Source: Mastigias papua (Eukaryota; Cnidaria; Scyphozoa; Rhizostomeae; Mastigiidae). From it: a stretch of 64,000 bases of DNA. Location: assembly GCA_964019165.1 (NCBI GenBank), contig OZ025279.1, forward strand, positions 4,729,602 to 4,793,601. Direction: 5' to 3'. Of the stretch, positions 9,601-20,249 are shown piece by piece. A model generated the notes under the pieces. It made no database searches. It was given only the letters and a program-made list of their open reading frames with translations, and was not told where the DNA came from. Numbering within the stretch: position 1 is the stretch's first letter; each line of letters opens with the position of its first letter. A program made the position numbers and the translations under genes.

Positions 9601-9783
9601 TCTCTTGGAATTTTTGGCCTTTCTTGCTCTTCTTTTATTGAAATGTGCGATGCTCTAGCTGTTGATATGCGACACCGGCGCTACCTAATCTCAAAACTCT
9701 CAAATACCATCATTCGAACGACTTATTACATCTTTTGCCGTAGAAACAAGCCGTGGAATAGTCCAGAACTTCTTTCCATCTAA
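6610..9783 (+). CDS. R2-like LINE protein, copy 2: zinc fingers, reverse transcriptase, restriction-like endonuclease
   Basis: 1057-residue uninterrupted frame from ATG 6610. It is collinear with the protein at 3130-6300 and has the same module order. The N-terminal fingers are CAFCGKEF...HSWRC and CCCGKVCKN...HQRSC. RT blocks include WKKACTILIHKKG, FRPITLQSA, LLDLKNAFGEV, RRGVLQGDCLSPLLFN and HWFQFADDAAV. The C-terminus has CSFCHLPESLLHVVAGC, RPDL and YILELTVGFE, the zinc knuckle and restriction-like endonuclease. Two long ORFs kept open over about 3.2 kb suggest recent selection for function. The hydrophobic first 15 residues of both copies precede the first finger and probably do not mark a signal peptide. 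Confidence 0.9.
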   Translation: MGGLNLFWMLAFFVVCAFCGKEFQSLGRHSWRCKKRFDSNVNGPNGAINIALIDTGIDSNSRSQLKCCCGKVCKNMRGLKLHQRSCRITKDFDDTELFEEIFEDSNSDEDLNNDILLTDFFDLKPGVRLPKTEDQWKLANIYFQSTFSNLTFRPESIDANITFMNITIYNYFRDTYGIIEDPVNTELKDKYKDSSNRVLKRDLKNLKNINAPVHEIQYVARLLRGRLANPKSTGTSIAFTDHDKSITKSFWGYVKRTIQNKPTFLPSFSLDSCNKYFLSLFSAKAPNRSFPIPSWIPSFATPVHPFNLQPPSYQKITSVIQRMKASSSPSPLDRISIICFKRCPYLRSVLMELIKNIWSSGCIPSEWKKACTILIHKKGDTNDPANFRPITLQSAGLKIFTSCLRDSIFDFLKINGFVESKIQKGFTHKVSGTLEHTAMMGNIINKVRIKQRSLVITLLDLKNAFGEVHHSLISSVLTYHHVPDNIKSLISGLYTNFKTSIITDHYRSPAISVRRGVLQGDCLSPLLFNMCFNTFIQFIKAEKFKQLGFSTFDNSDCLFHPVHWFQFADDAAVITSGEKDNQLLLNCFTRWCQWAKMTIRVDKCTTFGIKKFSTRSLQFQPSLLINHAPVPTVRQGESFRYLGRYFDFAMSNQVHKNKLSSLFTELLKEIDSLPLHPKNKLLLYSRFVLSKVSWHFTVADLSKTWVTENLDNLVSKYIRQWLDLPVSATLSSIILSKNQFGLNMILPSMKFSQCQTVFRNSLRSSPNDEIKSLWKSTSSGMNIQYDVYKNIKDVLKAVRSEHKHRLQTQLQSQGAILSFVLDHSLTVTKSIWTSVQSKMPKNIFNFTIRYLNNSLSTRNNLKKWNFAQSSECSFCHLPESLLHVVAGCKSYLEEGRYTWRHNSALQILANYFRASPGASLYVDLPCFHSPSIITGDNFRPDLVFVSPDNKIYILELTVGFETNLEVNAERKRAKYQSLMETLKSKYTDVKFVNLSISSLGIFGLSCSSFIEMCDALAVDMRHRRYLISKLSNTIIRTTYYIFCRRNKPWNSPELLSI

Positions 9784-9937
9784 GATGCAATCCATTGTAG
9801 CTTTTTTTTTATTATCCGTGTTTTAACTTTTGTTATCGTTAGTTATTTGTTTTATTGTTATCAGGCTAGCCAATTGTAACTACCTTTTTAAGTGAGGTTA
9901 CCATTGTATGTAGCGGAATATACAATGAAAGTCTCCA

Positions 9938-9965
9938 TTATTACTATTATTATTATTATTATTAT
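9938..9965. repeat. (ATT)n array, tail of copy 2 and junction with element B
   Basis: Imperfect ATT repeats (one ACT interruption). They end copy 2 on the plus strand and, read as (TAA)n on the minus strand, flank the 3' end of element B. Confidence 0.9.
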
Positions 9966-10032
9966 GTGTTGCAAAGAAAAATTTCTAAACTTCAGTACAT
10001 TGAATTGCCCGGACCAAACTATGGTCCTGAGG

Positions 10033-13000
10033 CTAAGTTATTGAGAGAGTTCTTCTTAGTATGTGAGCAGTTCCAAGTAGAACAATTTTCTGCAGTTCCT
10101 CGAGCTTGATGTTACCAGGTATTCGCTCAATATATCGATTTACTCCCTTTCGTATTATTCCTAATGCTCCAATTACCAGCGGGGTGACAGTTGTTTTTGT
10201 TTTCCACATCCTACTAACTTCTATTTCAAGATCTTTGTATTTTGAAATCTTTTCAACTTCTTTTGCCGCAATATTTCGATCTGATGGTACAGCCATATCA
10301 ATTAACATGCACATATTTGTAGGTTTCTCTTTAATTACAATGTCTGGCCTGTTTGCTTTGATTTCCTTGTCTGTGATAATAGGCATATCCCATAGTATTG
10401 TTGCATCTTTCCCTTCAACAACTTTTTCTGGCTTATGATCATACCATTTATTAGGGACGTCTATTTGATAATATTTACATATATTCCAGTGAACATAAAT
10501 AAGTGCTTTATCATGTCGTTCTAAATATTCCTTCTTGGCTAAAACAGGACAACCAGATACAATGTGTTCAACACTCTCGTCGAATTCATGGCATAGTCGG
10601 CATTTTGGATCAATTCCATTCTTGATCATTCTATGTTGATAGTACCTTGTTGCTAAACTTTGATCCTGTGCAACTATTATCAAACCTTCAGTCTCTGATT
10701 TCAATCCTGAGCTCTGCAACCATCTGTGGGTCAGTTCTTTGTCAACATCTGCCTTATCAACTTTCTCCGGGTACTGTCCGTGTAGGGGCTTTCCTTTCCA
10801 TCTTTCCTTAAGATTGGTCAAAATTTGTAACTTTACATCCTTCTTTAATGATTTAACTCTCTTTGCGATTGGCATTGTCTCCTGATTCTCATTAACATTG
10901 ACTTGTAGCTGTATATCTTGTCTGAACTTACTTGCATCTTTATGAATAGAATATAATTTCTTATTTGTGTCATGTTTGTATACCTGTCTCAATAGTCTGT
11001 CTTTCGTTTTTTCCAAGTACATGTCTAAACCAATTACGCTAATCTTGTATGTGTACTCTAATTGCATCAGCCCTCTTCCACCTTCTTTCCTGGGGAGGTA
11101 TATCCTATCAACATCTGCTTTAGGGTGGTTCATCCTATACATCGTCATTAGTTTTCTTGTCTTTGCATCCATTTTCCTGATTTCTTTCATCTGCCAATTA
11201 ATCACATTAAGGCTATATGATACCACTGGGATTGCTAAGGCGTTAATAGCGGTGATTTTATTACATGAATTCAGTTCACTTTAAAGAATCATCTTAATTC
11301 GGCGATAATATTCTTTCCTAACCTTTTCTTTCGTTGCTGCATGTTTAATACCATTACCTTCGTCTATATCTAAGTACTTATAAGTACCTTCTTGAACAAG
11401 CTCCTGAATAACACATGTGTCATCAAGTTTTACATTGGTAGTCTTTGTCAATTTCCCTTTCTTAAAAGATGCTTTAGCACACTTGTCTAATCCGAACTGC
11501 ATTTCAATGTCGTCGCTAAATATCTTGATGCTATAATGATCCAGCTATGAGGTACACTGTCAAATGCTTTCCAATAATCTATCCAAGAGGTGCTTAAATT
11601 CTTTCTTTTACTCTCACAATCTTCGAGAATCGATTTATTTATGAGAAGTTGGTCTCTACAGCCATATGAGCCTCTTCTACATCCTTTTTGTTCAGCTGGC
11701 AATAAATTACTTTCTTCTAAATGGTTGTAAGTTCTTTCTGCTATGACTGACGTTAGTATTTTGTAGAGGGATGGTAAACACGTAATCGGTCTATAGTTTT
11801 TTGGAACTTTTGTTTCCTGAGTTTTAGGTAACAAATATGTTACTCCCTTCGTTAGCCATGTTGGTGTCTCTTCTGGTTCCCTTACCATCTTATTATAGCA
11901 CCTTGCTATATCTTCATGTAGGGCTTCACAATTCTTCAACCAGAAGTTTGGCACATTGTCTATACCAGGGGATTTCCAGTTACTTGTCTTTCTAATTGCC
12001 AAAGTAATTTCGTCATTAGTTATATCTGTCCATTCTTGTTCAGCTGAGTACCTATACTTGTCTTCTTGTTCTTTAATCCATCCAGCTTCTTCATTATGAT
12101 GTTTATCATCTTCTAAAATTGATTTCCAAAATTTTTCAACCTCATCAACAGATGGTGGATCATTTATCGTCAATTTTTTATTTCCCAGTTCTCTATAGAA
12201 TAATTTTGGATTAGTTTTAAACAATTTGTTTTGCCTAAACTGCCTGCCTCTTTTATCAAATCGCTTTAATCTTTGTGCCTTTGCCTGAATCTTTTGCTTC
12301 AACTTTTCTTTTTCGGTATTAATGTCTCGCTCTTCTTTTATTTTGTATCTTCTCATTATTTCTCTCCTTTTTCTCTCACTTATTCTACTATCTCGTGTTA
12401 ACTCTGTGAGCAACGACAGATCACCTCGCATGCTATTAATTTCCTTTTCAATTCTTTCTTTCCATGCAGGTTGTCTTCTGTTTGGTTTTCTCTGCTTTTT
12501 TACTTTGACTCCTTTCATTTCTGTTACAACAGTAGCCGTAGCGTATATTAATTCATTGATTTCTGTAATACCTAACTGATATGCTTGTTTTATTGTTGAA
12601 AGAGCTTCATTTGCTATCTTGAGTAATTCTTTAGCTTTACGATCTTTATTTATATTCGGTAGCTTAGCTCTGTCTCCTATTTCCATGAATTTCACTTCCT
12701 CCCACTTCTCTAATATTTGGTTAATCATGTCTAATACTAATTTCTGCACTTCATTTTGTCCTGAATGGGGCAGGTTTTTGACATTTTCCTCAATGATGCA
12801 TGACACACTATCGTCCTCTCTTGCCACATTAACTGAATTTGTACTGTTATCGACGACTGTTGCAATTGGCGGTTGCTGTTCTTTTCTAACATCTATTCTT
12901 ATTCTTTCTAGTTCCATATCTGTTAATCGTTTATTCTTTATTATATCTCTTCTTACATTTGCTATTTTGTTTGCATCAATATTCGCTCTATTATCAGCAT

Positions 13001-13331
13001 TATCCTTCCTCCAAATCTCATATGCACGATTGGTGGTATTCTTGTTAGAAGGCTGTTCAAGTGCCTGGTAATAAGCTATCATAACTTGTTTGTATTCCTC
13101 CCTTGTCCATTTCTGTCTTGGTTTCTTTAATATCTGGTTTGTACTTCTGCTATCTAGAGGACCTATTTGAGTTGTATTCTCATCTTGGAAACTCTCTAGA
13201 GCCTGGGGGTTGGAGAAATTTGTTCCAGTAGTACATTTTTCGACCTCAACCTGGTTCTCCATTGAGGGACGCGCTCCTTGTTTGACCGCGCGACGAGCGA
13301 TGCGGGATGATTTTCTGTGATGATTTTCCAT
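10033..13331 (-). pseudogene. RLE-type LINE polyprotein, element B: internal deletion plus nonsense codon
   Basis: Read from ATG 13331, the frame gives a Myb-like N-terminal domain (WTREEYKQVM...), a coiled charged linker and the first RT blocks (YRPITCLPS, QKGCRRGSYGC, motif A YWKAFDSVPHSW). At about 11540 the reading jumps frame straight to FSDDIEMQFGLDKCAK, a segment that in relatives follows the catalytic YxDD box. RT blocks 4-5 with the catalytic Asp pair are thus missing and the frame is shifted. The second piece (11502-11281) ends in a TAA at 11281-11283, beyond which the same frame stays open to 10033. The last part carries the zinc knuckle CRLCHEF...HIVSGC and the endonuclease RPDIVI...IDMAVPSD. 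The protein cannot work as an RT; the endonuclease domain itself looks intact. Confidence 0.88.
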
Positions 13332-13398
13332 ATTCAATGGTAGGTTGGTTATACAGGTTTTCCTTCCTGGGTGTTTTTATTTGTGACACCATCACCTA

Positions 13399-13502
13399 GA
13401 TGGGCTGTCAGCCAAGACTAAAGAGTCCCATCCACTCTGGTTTGCAACTAGAGTTTTCCTTCTCCTAGACTGAGTGCCTACCATGGCTTACGAGCTCAGT
13501 CT
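13399..13502 (-). other. duplicated 5'-leader hairpin module of element B
   Basis: Hairpin 1 is a perfect 8-bp stem (13495-13502 with 13467-13474). Hairpin 2 is a 6-bp stem (13427-13432 with 13399-13404). Loops keep the ACUC-U-AG-YUUGGC-like core seen in element A, while the stem sequences are different but still complementary. Confidence 0.7.
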
Positions 13503-13553
13503 ACCCGGAGCAACGGTTTTTTGGAAGGCGCCATATACTCGCCTTTTGCCCTA

Positions 13554-13705
13554 CTCCTATCTGTTTGAAACGGTTCTGCCACGTAAAGGCTAGGAGCTGG
13601 ACTGGACTGTCAGAGGCTATATATTGCGCATGCCATTTGGGGCATTTTTTAGGCATAAGGTGCTCATCTTCCTTAGCCACCCCGGCTATAACAGTCTTTA
13701 GAACC
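13554..13705 (-). ncRNA. HDV-like self-cleaving ribozyme at the 5' end of element B
   Basis: Same architecture as at 2800-2953: P1 GGUUCU (13705-13700) with AGAACC (13577-13572); P2 CUCCUA (13596-13591) with UAGGAG (13559-13554); P3 GCC/GGC (13590-13588, 13580-13578); L3 UUUACGU (13587-13581); P4 GUU/AAC; J4/2 CAGA (13563-13560), again CNRA with a catalytic C. P1 and P2 each show compensatory or wobble changes relative to element A (U-G to C-G, U-G to U-A, G-C to A-U). The 103-nt J1/2 is long but within what R2 ribozymes tolerate, as I recall. Confidence 0.8.
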
Positions 13706-13718
13706 CACTTCCTAAACT

Positions 13719-14409
13719 TAATTCCATGTGGTCTTCTGCTCAAGGACACTTGCCCAAGAATATTTTTAATTTTACGATCAAATACATGAATAATACCCTC
13801 CCGACTAAGATAAACCTCTGCAAATGGGGGCTTTCTTCTACTTCCGATTGTTCCTTTTGTCTAAAGCCAGAATCTCTTCTTCACGTTGTAGCTGGATGCT
13901 CCACATATCTTAATGACGGCCGCTTCACTTGGCGTCACAACTCAATGCTTCAGTTTATTGCAAACTCCTTTAAATCAGTCCCTGATTCAGTTCTTTATGT
14001 GGATCTCCCTGGCTTTATTACCCCTTCAGTACTTTCTGGGTATTCTCTTCGTCCTGATCTTCTCCTCACTATCTCTAAAAAATGCCTCTATATTCTGGAA
14101 TTGACTGTTGGATTTGAAACTAATCTGTTGACCAATGCTGTACGTAAAGCCAAAAAGTATGAAGATTTGATAAGACTCCAACAACATCAGCTTGATAGTG
14201 TTAAGTTTATCAGTCTGTCTATTAGTACTTTAGGAGTCTTCTCTCTTCAGTCTAATGACTTTCTTATCATGCTCAAAGAGATTGGTTTTGACGACAAACA
14301 TATAAACTATATTACAAGGACATTAACAAGCATTGCCATACGATCTACATACTACGTGTTTTGCAAACGAGGTAAAGAATGGGAAAGTCCAGAGCTTCTA
14401 TTTATTTAA
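13719..14409 (+). pseudogene. R2-like LINE, copy 3: C-terminal endonuclease fragment
   Basis: Open frame equivalent to roughly the last 225 residues of the R2-like protein: MWSSAQGHLPKNIFNFTIKY, knuckle CSFCLKPESLLHVVAGC, RPDL and YILELTVGFE, ending at TAA 14409. No zinc fingers or RT, so it is a 5'-truncated insertion, usual for target-primed reverse transcription. It is joined directly to the 5' end of element B. The 3' UTR follows to 14581 with the conserved hairpin (14510-14520 with 14538-14548, one G-U). Confidence 0.9.
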
Positions 14410-14580
14410 TTAAGCTATATTATTGCTGCTTAGAGATATTGTTGTTGTTGTTTTTATTGTTTTCATTTTTTTTTTTTATAATTTCTTACATTATAACGAT
14501 AGTATTGACCAATTGTAAACTACCTAGACATAGTTAGGTTTATAATTGTATGTAGAGAATTTGAAAATAAATGAAGTTTC

Positions 14581-14581
<1 letters not shown>

Positions 14582-14645
<64 letters not shown>
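14582..14645. repeat. (ATT)n array, tail of copy 3 and junction with copy 4
   Basis: About 21 ATT units with one interruption. The tail of copy 3 runs straight into the truncated 5' end of copy 4 at about 14646. Confidence 0.95.
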
Positions 14646-15498
14646 GAAACAAGTCATCACACCAATATCCAATACGATCAATATAGAAGTACTAAGCATG
14701 CACTAAAGGCCATCCAGACTCACCACGAAGACAGAGTTCGCAATCTGCTTCTGTCACAGGGATTTGTGATCTCATCCATCCTTAAATACTCACTCTCACA
14801 CACTTCTTCTATGTGGTCTAGAGTTCAGCAAAAGTTGCCGAAAAACATTTTCAATTTTACTATTAAATACCTAAATAACACTCTGACTACTAGAAAAAAA
14901 CCTTCATACATGGTCTCTCGCCCAGTCACCATCTTGCTCTTTCTGTTTACAAAATGAAACTTTGCAGCATATAGTATCAAGCTGCAAAAGCTATCTAGAC
15001 CATGGACGATACAATTGGAGGCACGATTCAGTTCTCTTGTGTCTTTCAAAAAGTTTTTCATATTTGCCTGAATGGTCTACTTATGATGATTTACCTTCAT
15101 TTCTAACACCAAGCCTGATTAGTGGGGATACACTTAGACCGGATCTCATCTTGCATAATAAACATAAGAATATTTTATACATCCTTGAACTTACGGTTGG
15201 TTTTGAGAGTAATCTCAAGGTCAACAGTGACCGTAAGTTGAATAAATATAAGTCCCTTGTTCTCTCTCTATCGTCTTCATATAATGCGGTACACTTTGTG
15301 AATGTTTCAATGAGCGCTATAGGAGTATTGGATAATTCGTGTCATTCACTGGTCAAGATGATGAAAGACTTGGACATGTCAGAGACCCTTCAACATCATA
15401 TAATTTTGAAGATCATGAACATATCTATTCGCTGTACTTATTATATATTTTGCTGCCGAAACAAAGACTGGTCTAATCCAGACTTAATGGACTTCTAA
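14646..15498 (+). pseudogene. R2-like LINE, copy 4: C-terminal fragment with a homopolymer frameshift
   Basis: 5'-truncated copy starting within the region between RT and endonuclease (NIQYDQYRSTKHALKA...). The frame is correct up to a run of seven A at 14894-14900; beyond it the homologous reading (TWSLAQ, CSFCLQNETLQHIVSSC) continues in another frame through RPDL and YILELTVGFE to the stop at 15498. One inserted A explains the break. The 3' UTR reaches about 15770, where an A-rich stretch and (ATTC)n follow instead of a pure ATT tail. Confidence 0.88.
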
Positions 15499-15773
15499 CA
15501 ATGACTTATATTTCTATCTGTTTCATTTTCCTGTTCTTTTTCACTCTCTATTGTTTTTGTTCAACGTTTTTTTTTGTTCAACGTTTTTTTTCATTATTAT
15601 TATCATTATTATTATTTATTCATTTTTAGTACTATCATTTCCGTTTTATTGTTAATACATTATCTACCGATGTTGAAACAGCTAATTCTACACTGCCTTT
15701 TATTAGTGAGGTGTACAATTGTAATTTAATTGTTATGAAAGAATGAAGATGTTTTAACAAAAAAAAATTATTA

Positions 15774-15845
15774 TTCATTCATTCATTCATTCTTTCATTC
15801 ATTCATTCATTCATTCATTCATTCATTCATTCATTCATTCATTCA
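15774..15845. repeat. (ATTC)n microsatellite
   Basis: Tetranucleotide tandem array with one variant unit (TTTC), directly downstream of R2-like copy 4. Confidence 0.97.
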
Positions 15846-17908
15846 CGTTCCTGAATCACACGCCTTAGACATCACCTTGCGTTTCTCCTGTTATCACACA
15901 ACTGGTCATTCCTCATCTGTTGCCTCCACGCAGTCATCGCCACACAAATCCATTCAGCAAGCTACTAACAAAAGCATAACCTTTCCTGTACGTAATTTAT
16001 GTTTATTTTTCGTTATTCAATGTTTATATTCATGTTATCTGAAAAGTAAAGTTAGTCAGAGTAGAATCTGAGCACAGTTATTATCGCTGTCTCCTCTTCC
16101 AGCGTGTTCTTTGCTCGCTAAATAATGATACGCGCCAACAACGAATCAACGAAGTATGTCACTAAGCGAACAGGGTAGTTTAAAGGAAACAACAACTCAC
16201 GTTCCTATAGGGTGTCTAAAAAAACGGCCGAAAAAGTGAAGACATTATAGGTGAACCGTCCCTAATGAGGGTCTCACAGCCTTTGTAAATTTAGTTTGAC
16301 CAATTTGAATGGAGGCTGTTTTGTCTATTTGACATGTCTGCTTTGATCGACAAGATTTCTCCATGGGTAAATACCTTGAAGTCATCGAGATTTTCCTAGA
16401 TTTAAATCCTTCATAGAGTTAGCTCCTTTACCGGCATTGCGCCTGATTGGCTAAAGTGGCTTTTATAATCATCTTCAATACAGATCTTATTGTCACACTT
16501 TTTGTACGATAGTTTACCATTGACTATAGATGAAAATATTTTATCTGCTTGATTGCCACATCAAGAGGTATGCTGGTAGTATCTTTGCTCTTTCCATGCA
16601 TATGTACCTTTAGCTTTGCTTTCATAGCTCTGAGTAGCATCCTTAACTATTTCCACGCTATTTTACGTTTACTATTAGCAAATGCAACAATAAAAATCCA
16701 CAAATCACTGTGACATGCATTATCTCACCCAATTATGCCCATACTAAAAGGACTCCTCGATATTTTTCTTCTCAAAGCAAAATTGATATCAACACTTGTG
16801 ACTACATCCTTGAAGAGGAAACCTAAGAAAACTTCTTTCCTTGAATATATCGTACAAAAGATGAAAGCTGAAGTCAAAATTTGTTAATAATTGTTTTATC
16901 TTATTGTATGAGGAACAAACGGTCGTCGCAATTGCACAAAGTGCAAATATAATAGGTGTCTAACGTAAAATGTGAAAATGCTTCAATTGAATGTAGAATA
17001 ATTATAAACTTGTTAATAGCGCTTACATTCGAGTTTAGTTCGTGTTGCATAATCGAGTAATCAATTGATATTGTTATAGTAGAATAAGATTGAAGTAATA
17101 TACCCAGATTGCTATTATGAAGTGACCTGAAAGTGGTACTGATGCTTATAAGTATTTGTAACGAATTATAAGCGGCTTGTGCCAATTGCAATAAGTTGCC
17201 GTTACCAACGTAAATCTAACGTACAATGGAAGATCAATTAAACTGATTAAAAACAATGTGCGAACTGATTACTAGCGGTTCTATACGAATTAAGATGATG
17301 ATGTGAAAATGTGGGAACATCTGTCATTAAGGTAATGAACAACTTGCGAGTATAGTGATTCACACTTGGATTTCATTTGTGGTGCAACATAGTCTCTTAC
17401 GCATCTTCAAAATGAACTTACATAATCCATAGTAACCAACTACAAAGCTAAATGTGGCACATGCCAATAAATCTCTTCTGTAACAGAGTTCATGGCTTAA
17501 CATGAGGCCTGATAGATGGACATAAATCGATACTGTTTTATAGGAGAGAAGGGGCTACTGCTCTGCTACATCAAAAGATATGATAAATATTCCAAAAAGA
17601 TTGATTACCCTAGGAAAGAAATGTTAAAAGGTCCCTCCAGGTATGTACCATGAACCTCTATGAGTGCAATACATATATTTCAAAATATATGTAATGTTCC
17701 ACAGCATCTAATTGAGACGACATTCCGTACCAAATCCATCTTATCATTGATAAATTCTGTCAACATATTGTATTAACTGATCGAATATTAACGCTTGAGT
17801 CTTTTCAAAAGTTCTCGAACTTAGCAGTAACTAGTGTTATGCAAAGTACCTTTCGTGAGACGTTTCATGAGCTTTGGGGTGAAGTGTTGCGAGATCATGA
17901 CTATTACG
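15846..17908. other. stretch with no gene recognised
   Basis: AT-rich, short chance ORFs only. A CCAAT-type motif (TGATTGGCT) occurs near 16445. I see no clear repeat boundary or coding signal. Confidence 0.5.
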
Positions 17909-19066
17909 TCTGACTTAACCAGCAGTCATTATAGCCTCTCAACAAACTAGCTATAATGCCTGCCAATTGTAGTTGGAGCAATCATGCGCTTGCATGAATT
18001 TCCAACCCCCTCCGCTATTCCTAGACACCAGTCAAAATGTAAACCCTTTCCTCCCCCTACGCAATGTTGATTTGATAGCGGAAACCCGTAGCTTTCCACA
18101 CATACATCACTACTGCCTTATGGCCTGCTCATATTTGATTCATGCAGCATAGTTCAACGGGGAGGAAACTCTATAGGTCTTACGTAGTGTAAATCATATC
18201 ATGTGTTCCAAGACTTCTGGCAGCATTTTTTGTGCATGGAACCTGTTTTTTCCAACTTACAGAATCATAGATCACTACTGGAGTGAGGCTCTCATCCCAA
18301 CAAATCTATGACAATGTTCACTACTTGATGTATTTGCTAGGAGCCCAACAATCGCTTTGATGTTTGCTTCACTACTTGCAACCAAGATCTGAAACTAGGG
18401 GGATTGGGAGATGTTACGCCCCTAGAACCTCAGCATCCAATCCAAGTCTCTACTTGATATTGAAGATTCGAAGGCCCAACCCATCGACGATCCAATGAAA
18501 ACTTGTTGTCTTATATCCAACATTTGAGAATTTGCATATTAAGACATGGTCTTTCCAGCTAAGCCCCCAGACTTGTGTTTTTCATTATAATCCACTTCCT
18601 GATGGATGAATGCGGGTAGAAATAAGTGTTTAGCCCAAATATTACCCTTTAAATATCAATTGAACTTATCATGACACAAGGACGTGTAGAATGAGTTAGT
18701 TCCTTTTCGGATCAGCCTGCTCTACCATTAAAAGCTTTTAGCATCAGCAATTAAGTTTGGTTAAAGTTCCTGAACCTAAGAGGCTGGAGTAGATTTATTG
18801 CTCTTTTAAAAACATTATGAATTAAACAGCACTTTAGAAAAGAAAAATAGAACCTTTCTTAACCACGAACTCACTTACACCCTACCAAGAGATGCTTTGC
18901 AACTAGGAAAACATGAGAAAGAATGAAGAGCTGCAAGGCATGTTTTTATCCTACCTGTTTATCAGAATAGACTTTACTGATCATGCCAGAAGGACTTCTA
19001 ATCTTCGAATATCATTAAGAACAAATAAATATCGAGTTTTTCGCCCACCCCTAATGCAGATGTTTG
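17909..19066 (+). repeat. 1158-bp direct duplication, left copy
   Basis: Same sequence as 20671-21828 at a constant offset of 2762 bp; I saw no mismatch in the stretches compared. Flanks differ abruptly on both sides. No coding capacity recognised. Confidence 0.93.
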
Positions 19067-19780
19067 GTATTTGAGGCCACGAATGTCCTATCTATTCTAA
19101 CAATGCTGCATGTTATTTTCAATACTCTACAGTACCACACTATTAAACACAACATTAGGGATACGATTCAATGCTTTTCCTAATTTACCATGCTTATGAT
19201 ACAATTAGAAGTGATGAATATAGTTCACATGTTTAATTGCCATATTATCCCAAAATGTTGCTGTAAATTTGAGCACTGATCGATTGATACAAATAATCTG
19301 TATGGCTATATCAAGTTACTTAAATAAAGTGCAAAAACTTAAATTTTGACAAAAAAGGCATATTGAGTAATCTACACTCTCTGAGAGAACTGATGGTGTA
19401 AATTTATCCTCTCCTTGATGGTTCTTGATTTAGTCCCCAGGTCCTGCTGTACTGTCTTGTTATTTATTGGCAACTGGTCGTAACACCATTGCGGTTCAAT
19501 GGCTTCAATTCACAATAATTAGTGAGCACCCAATCAAATTGAACTCATACCTCTTGCCACTTCTCCTCTCATCCCTTAAAATTTCCGAAATCTGGCCGTC
19601 ATTCTGGATTACTTAGTAGCTACCCATTCAACTGTTTGATTACTTATATTGACCATACGACTAATATGCGAATCTACGCACCCTGTGGTATACTATTGTA
19701 GTTCTGTGTTTGTGCATATTTATCTGGACAGATAAACACATTTCAAGACGATTTATAAATGGTAATAGAAGTGGAAAATT

Positions 19781-20034
19781 TTACAAGAACCTGAAGAGCA
19801 TCGATTGACCATCTAACTTCTCTATCTTTCCTTTTTTAATAGAATATCGCAATGCTCTCAATAGTTTCTCTTCGGATAATAATTTGCGGCATTTACGACT
19901 TCCCCATAAAGCTGCAATCCTTTGGGGCTTTGCAATTTTGAATTCACGATTCTCCTTCACACTCCAGTGAATATATGCTTCATGTCCACCAATAGTTAGT
20001 AATTCCAGAAGAAAGTCATGAATATGAATACTCC
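19781..20034 (-). CDS. ETS DNA-binding domain, terminal coding exon
   Basis: A minus-strand exon preceded by a good 3' splice site (pyrimidine-rich tract then TTACAG, AG at 20036-20035), beginning with the last two bases of a split codon and ending at TAA 19783-19781. It encodes about 84 residues matching the ETS winged helix: FLLELL (helix 1), YIHW, EFKI, ALWGSRK, then the recognition helix EKLLRALRYSIKKGKIEK with the two Arg that contact GGA cores, and a C-terminal strand LFRF. The first ETS Trp is replaced (IHDF instead of LWQF) and YYY is reduced to YSI, so it is a divergent member. The domain sits at the extreme C-terminus, as in the ESE/PDEF/ELF-like groups. ETS proteins are nuclear transcription factors. 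I cannot name an orthologue. Confidence 0.87.
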
Positions 20035-20249
20035 CTGTAATAAACAGAGAAAAACTTAGGCTTAAAGGCAACATCTACGTGTGTTACCATTGCTACAGTT
20101 CTACAACAATTAGACCTCTCTTCATACCACTTTCCGCCTCAAGGGTTACAAGGTAAACAGTTAAAAATGATTATCTTGGCTCTAACCTAACAGGGTTGTA
20201 ACCAAATTCCTGGTCAACCATTGGTACCTGATCACATATCTTAATTTAT

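Larger units (their letters stand above)
6475..9965 (+). mobile_element. R2-like non-LTR retrotransposon, copy 2
   Basis: Complete-looking copy directly behind the ATT tail of copy 1: leader 6475-6609 (covarying hairpin 6487-6502), ORF 6610-9783, 3' hairpin (9871-9880 with 9897-9906) and terminal imperfect (ATT)n 9938-9965. The 3' end of the oppositely oriented element B follows directly. It is clearly diverged from copy 1, so the two are different subfamilies or old copies, not a recent tandem duplication. Confidence 0.85.
9966..13705 (-). mobile_element. RLE-type LINE, element B (broken, nearly full length)
   Basis: Minus-strand relative of element A and of the decayed copies near 49-53 kb. 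The 5' end is fixed by the ribozyme at 13705. The leader holds the paired hairpin module, the coding region lies at 13331-10033, and the 3' UTR carries a hairpin GGACCA-UGGUCC just after the stop. The 3' end meets the (ATT)n tail of R2-like copy 2; the 5' end abuts 5'-truncated R2-like copy 3. Confidence 0.85.

Noticed and set aside
13475..13494. Hammerhead or tRNA-like reading of the leader hairpins
   Set aside because: No CUGAUGA/GAAA core, and stems and loops do not fit a cloverleaf.
15774..15845. CRISPR-like array
   Set aside because: Uniform ATTC tetranucleotides without spacers in a eukaryotic context; a plain microsatellite.
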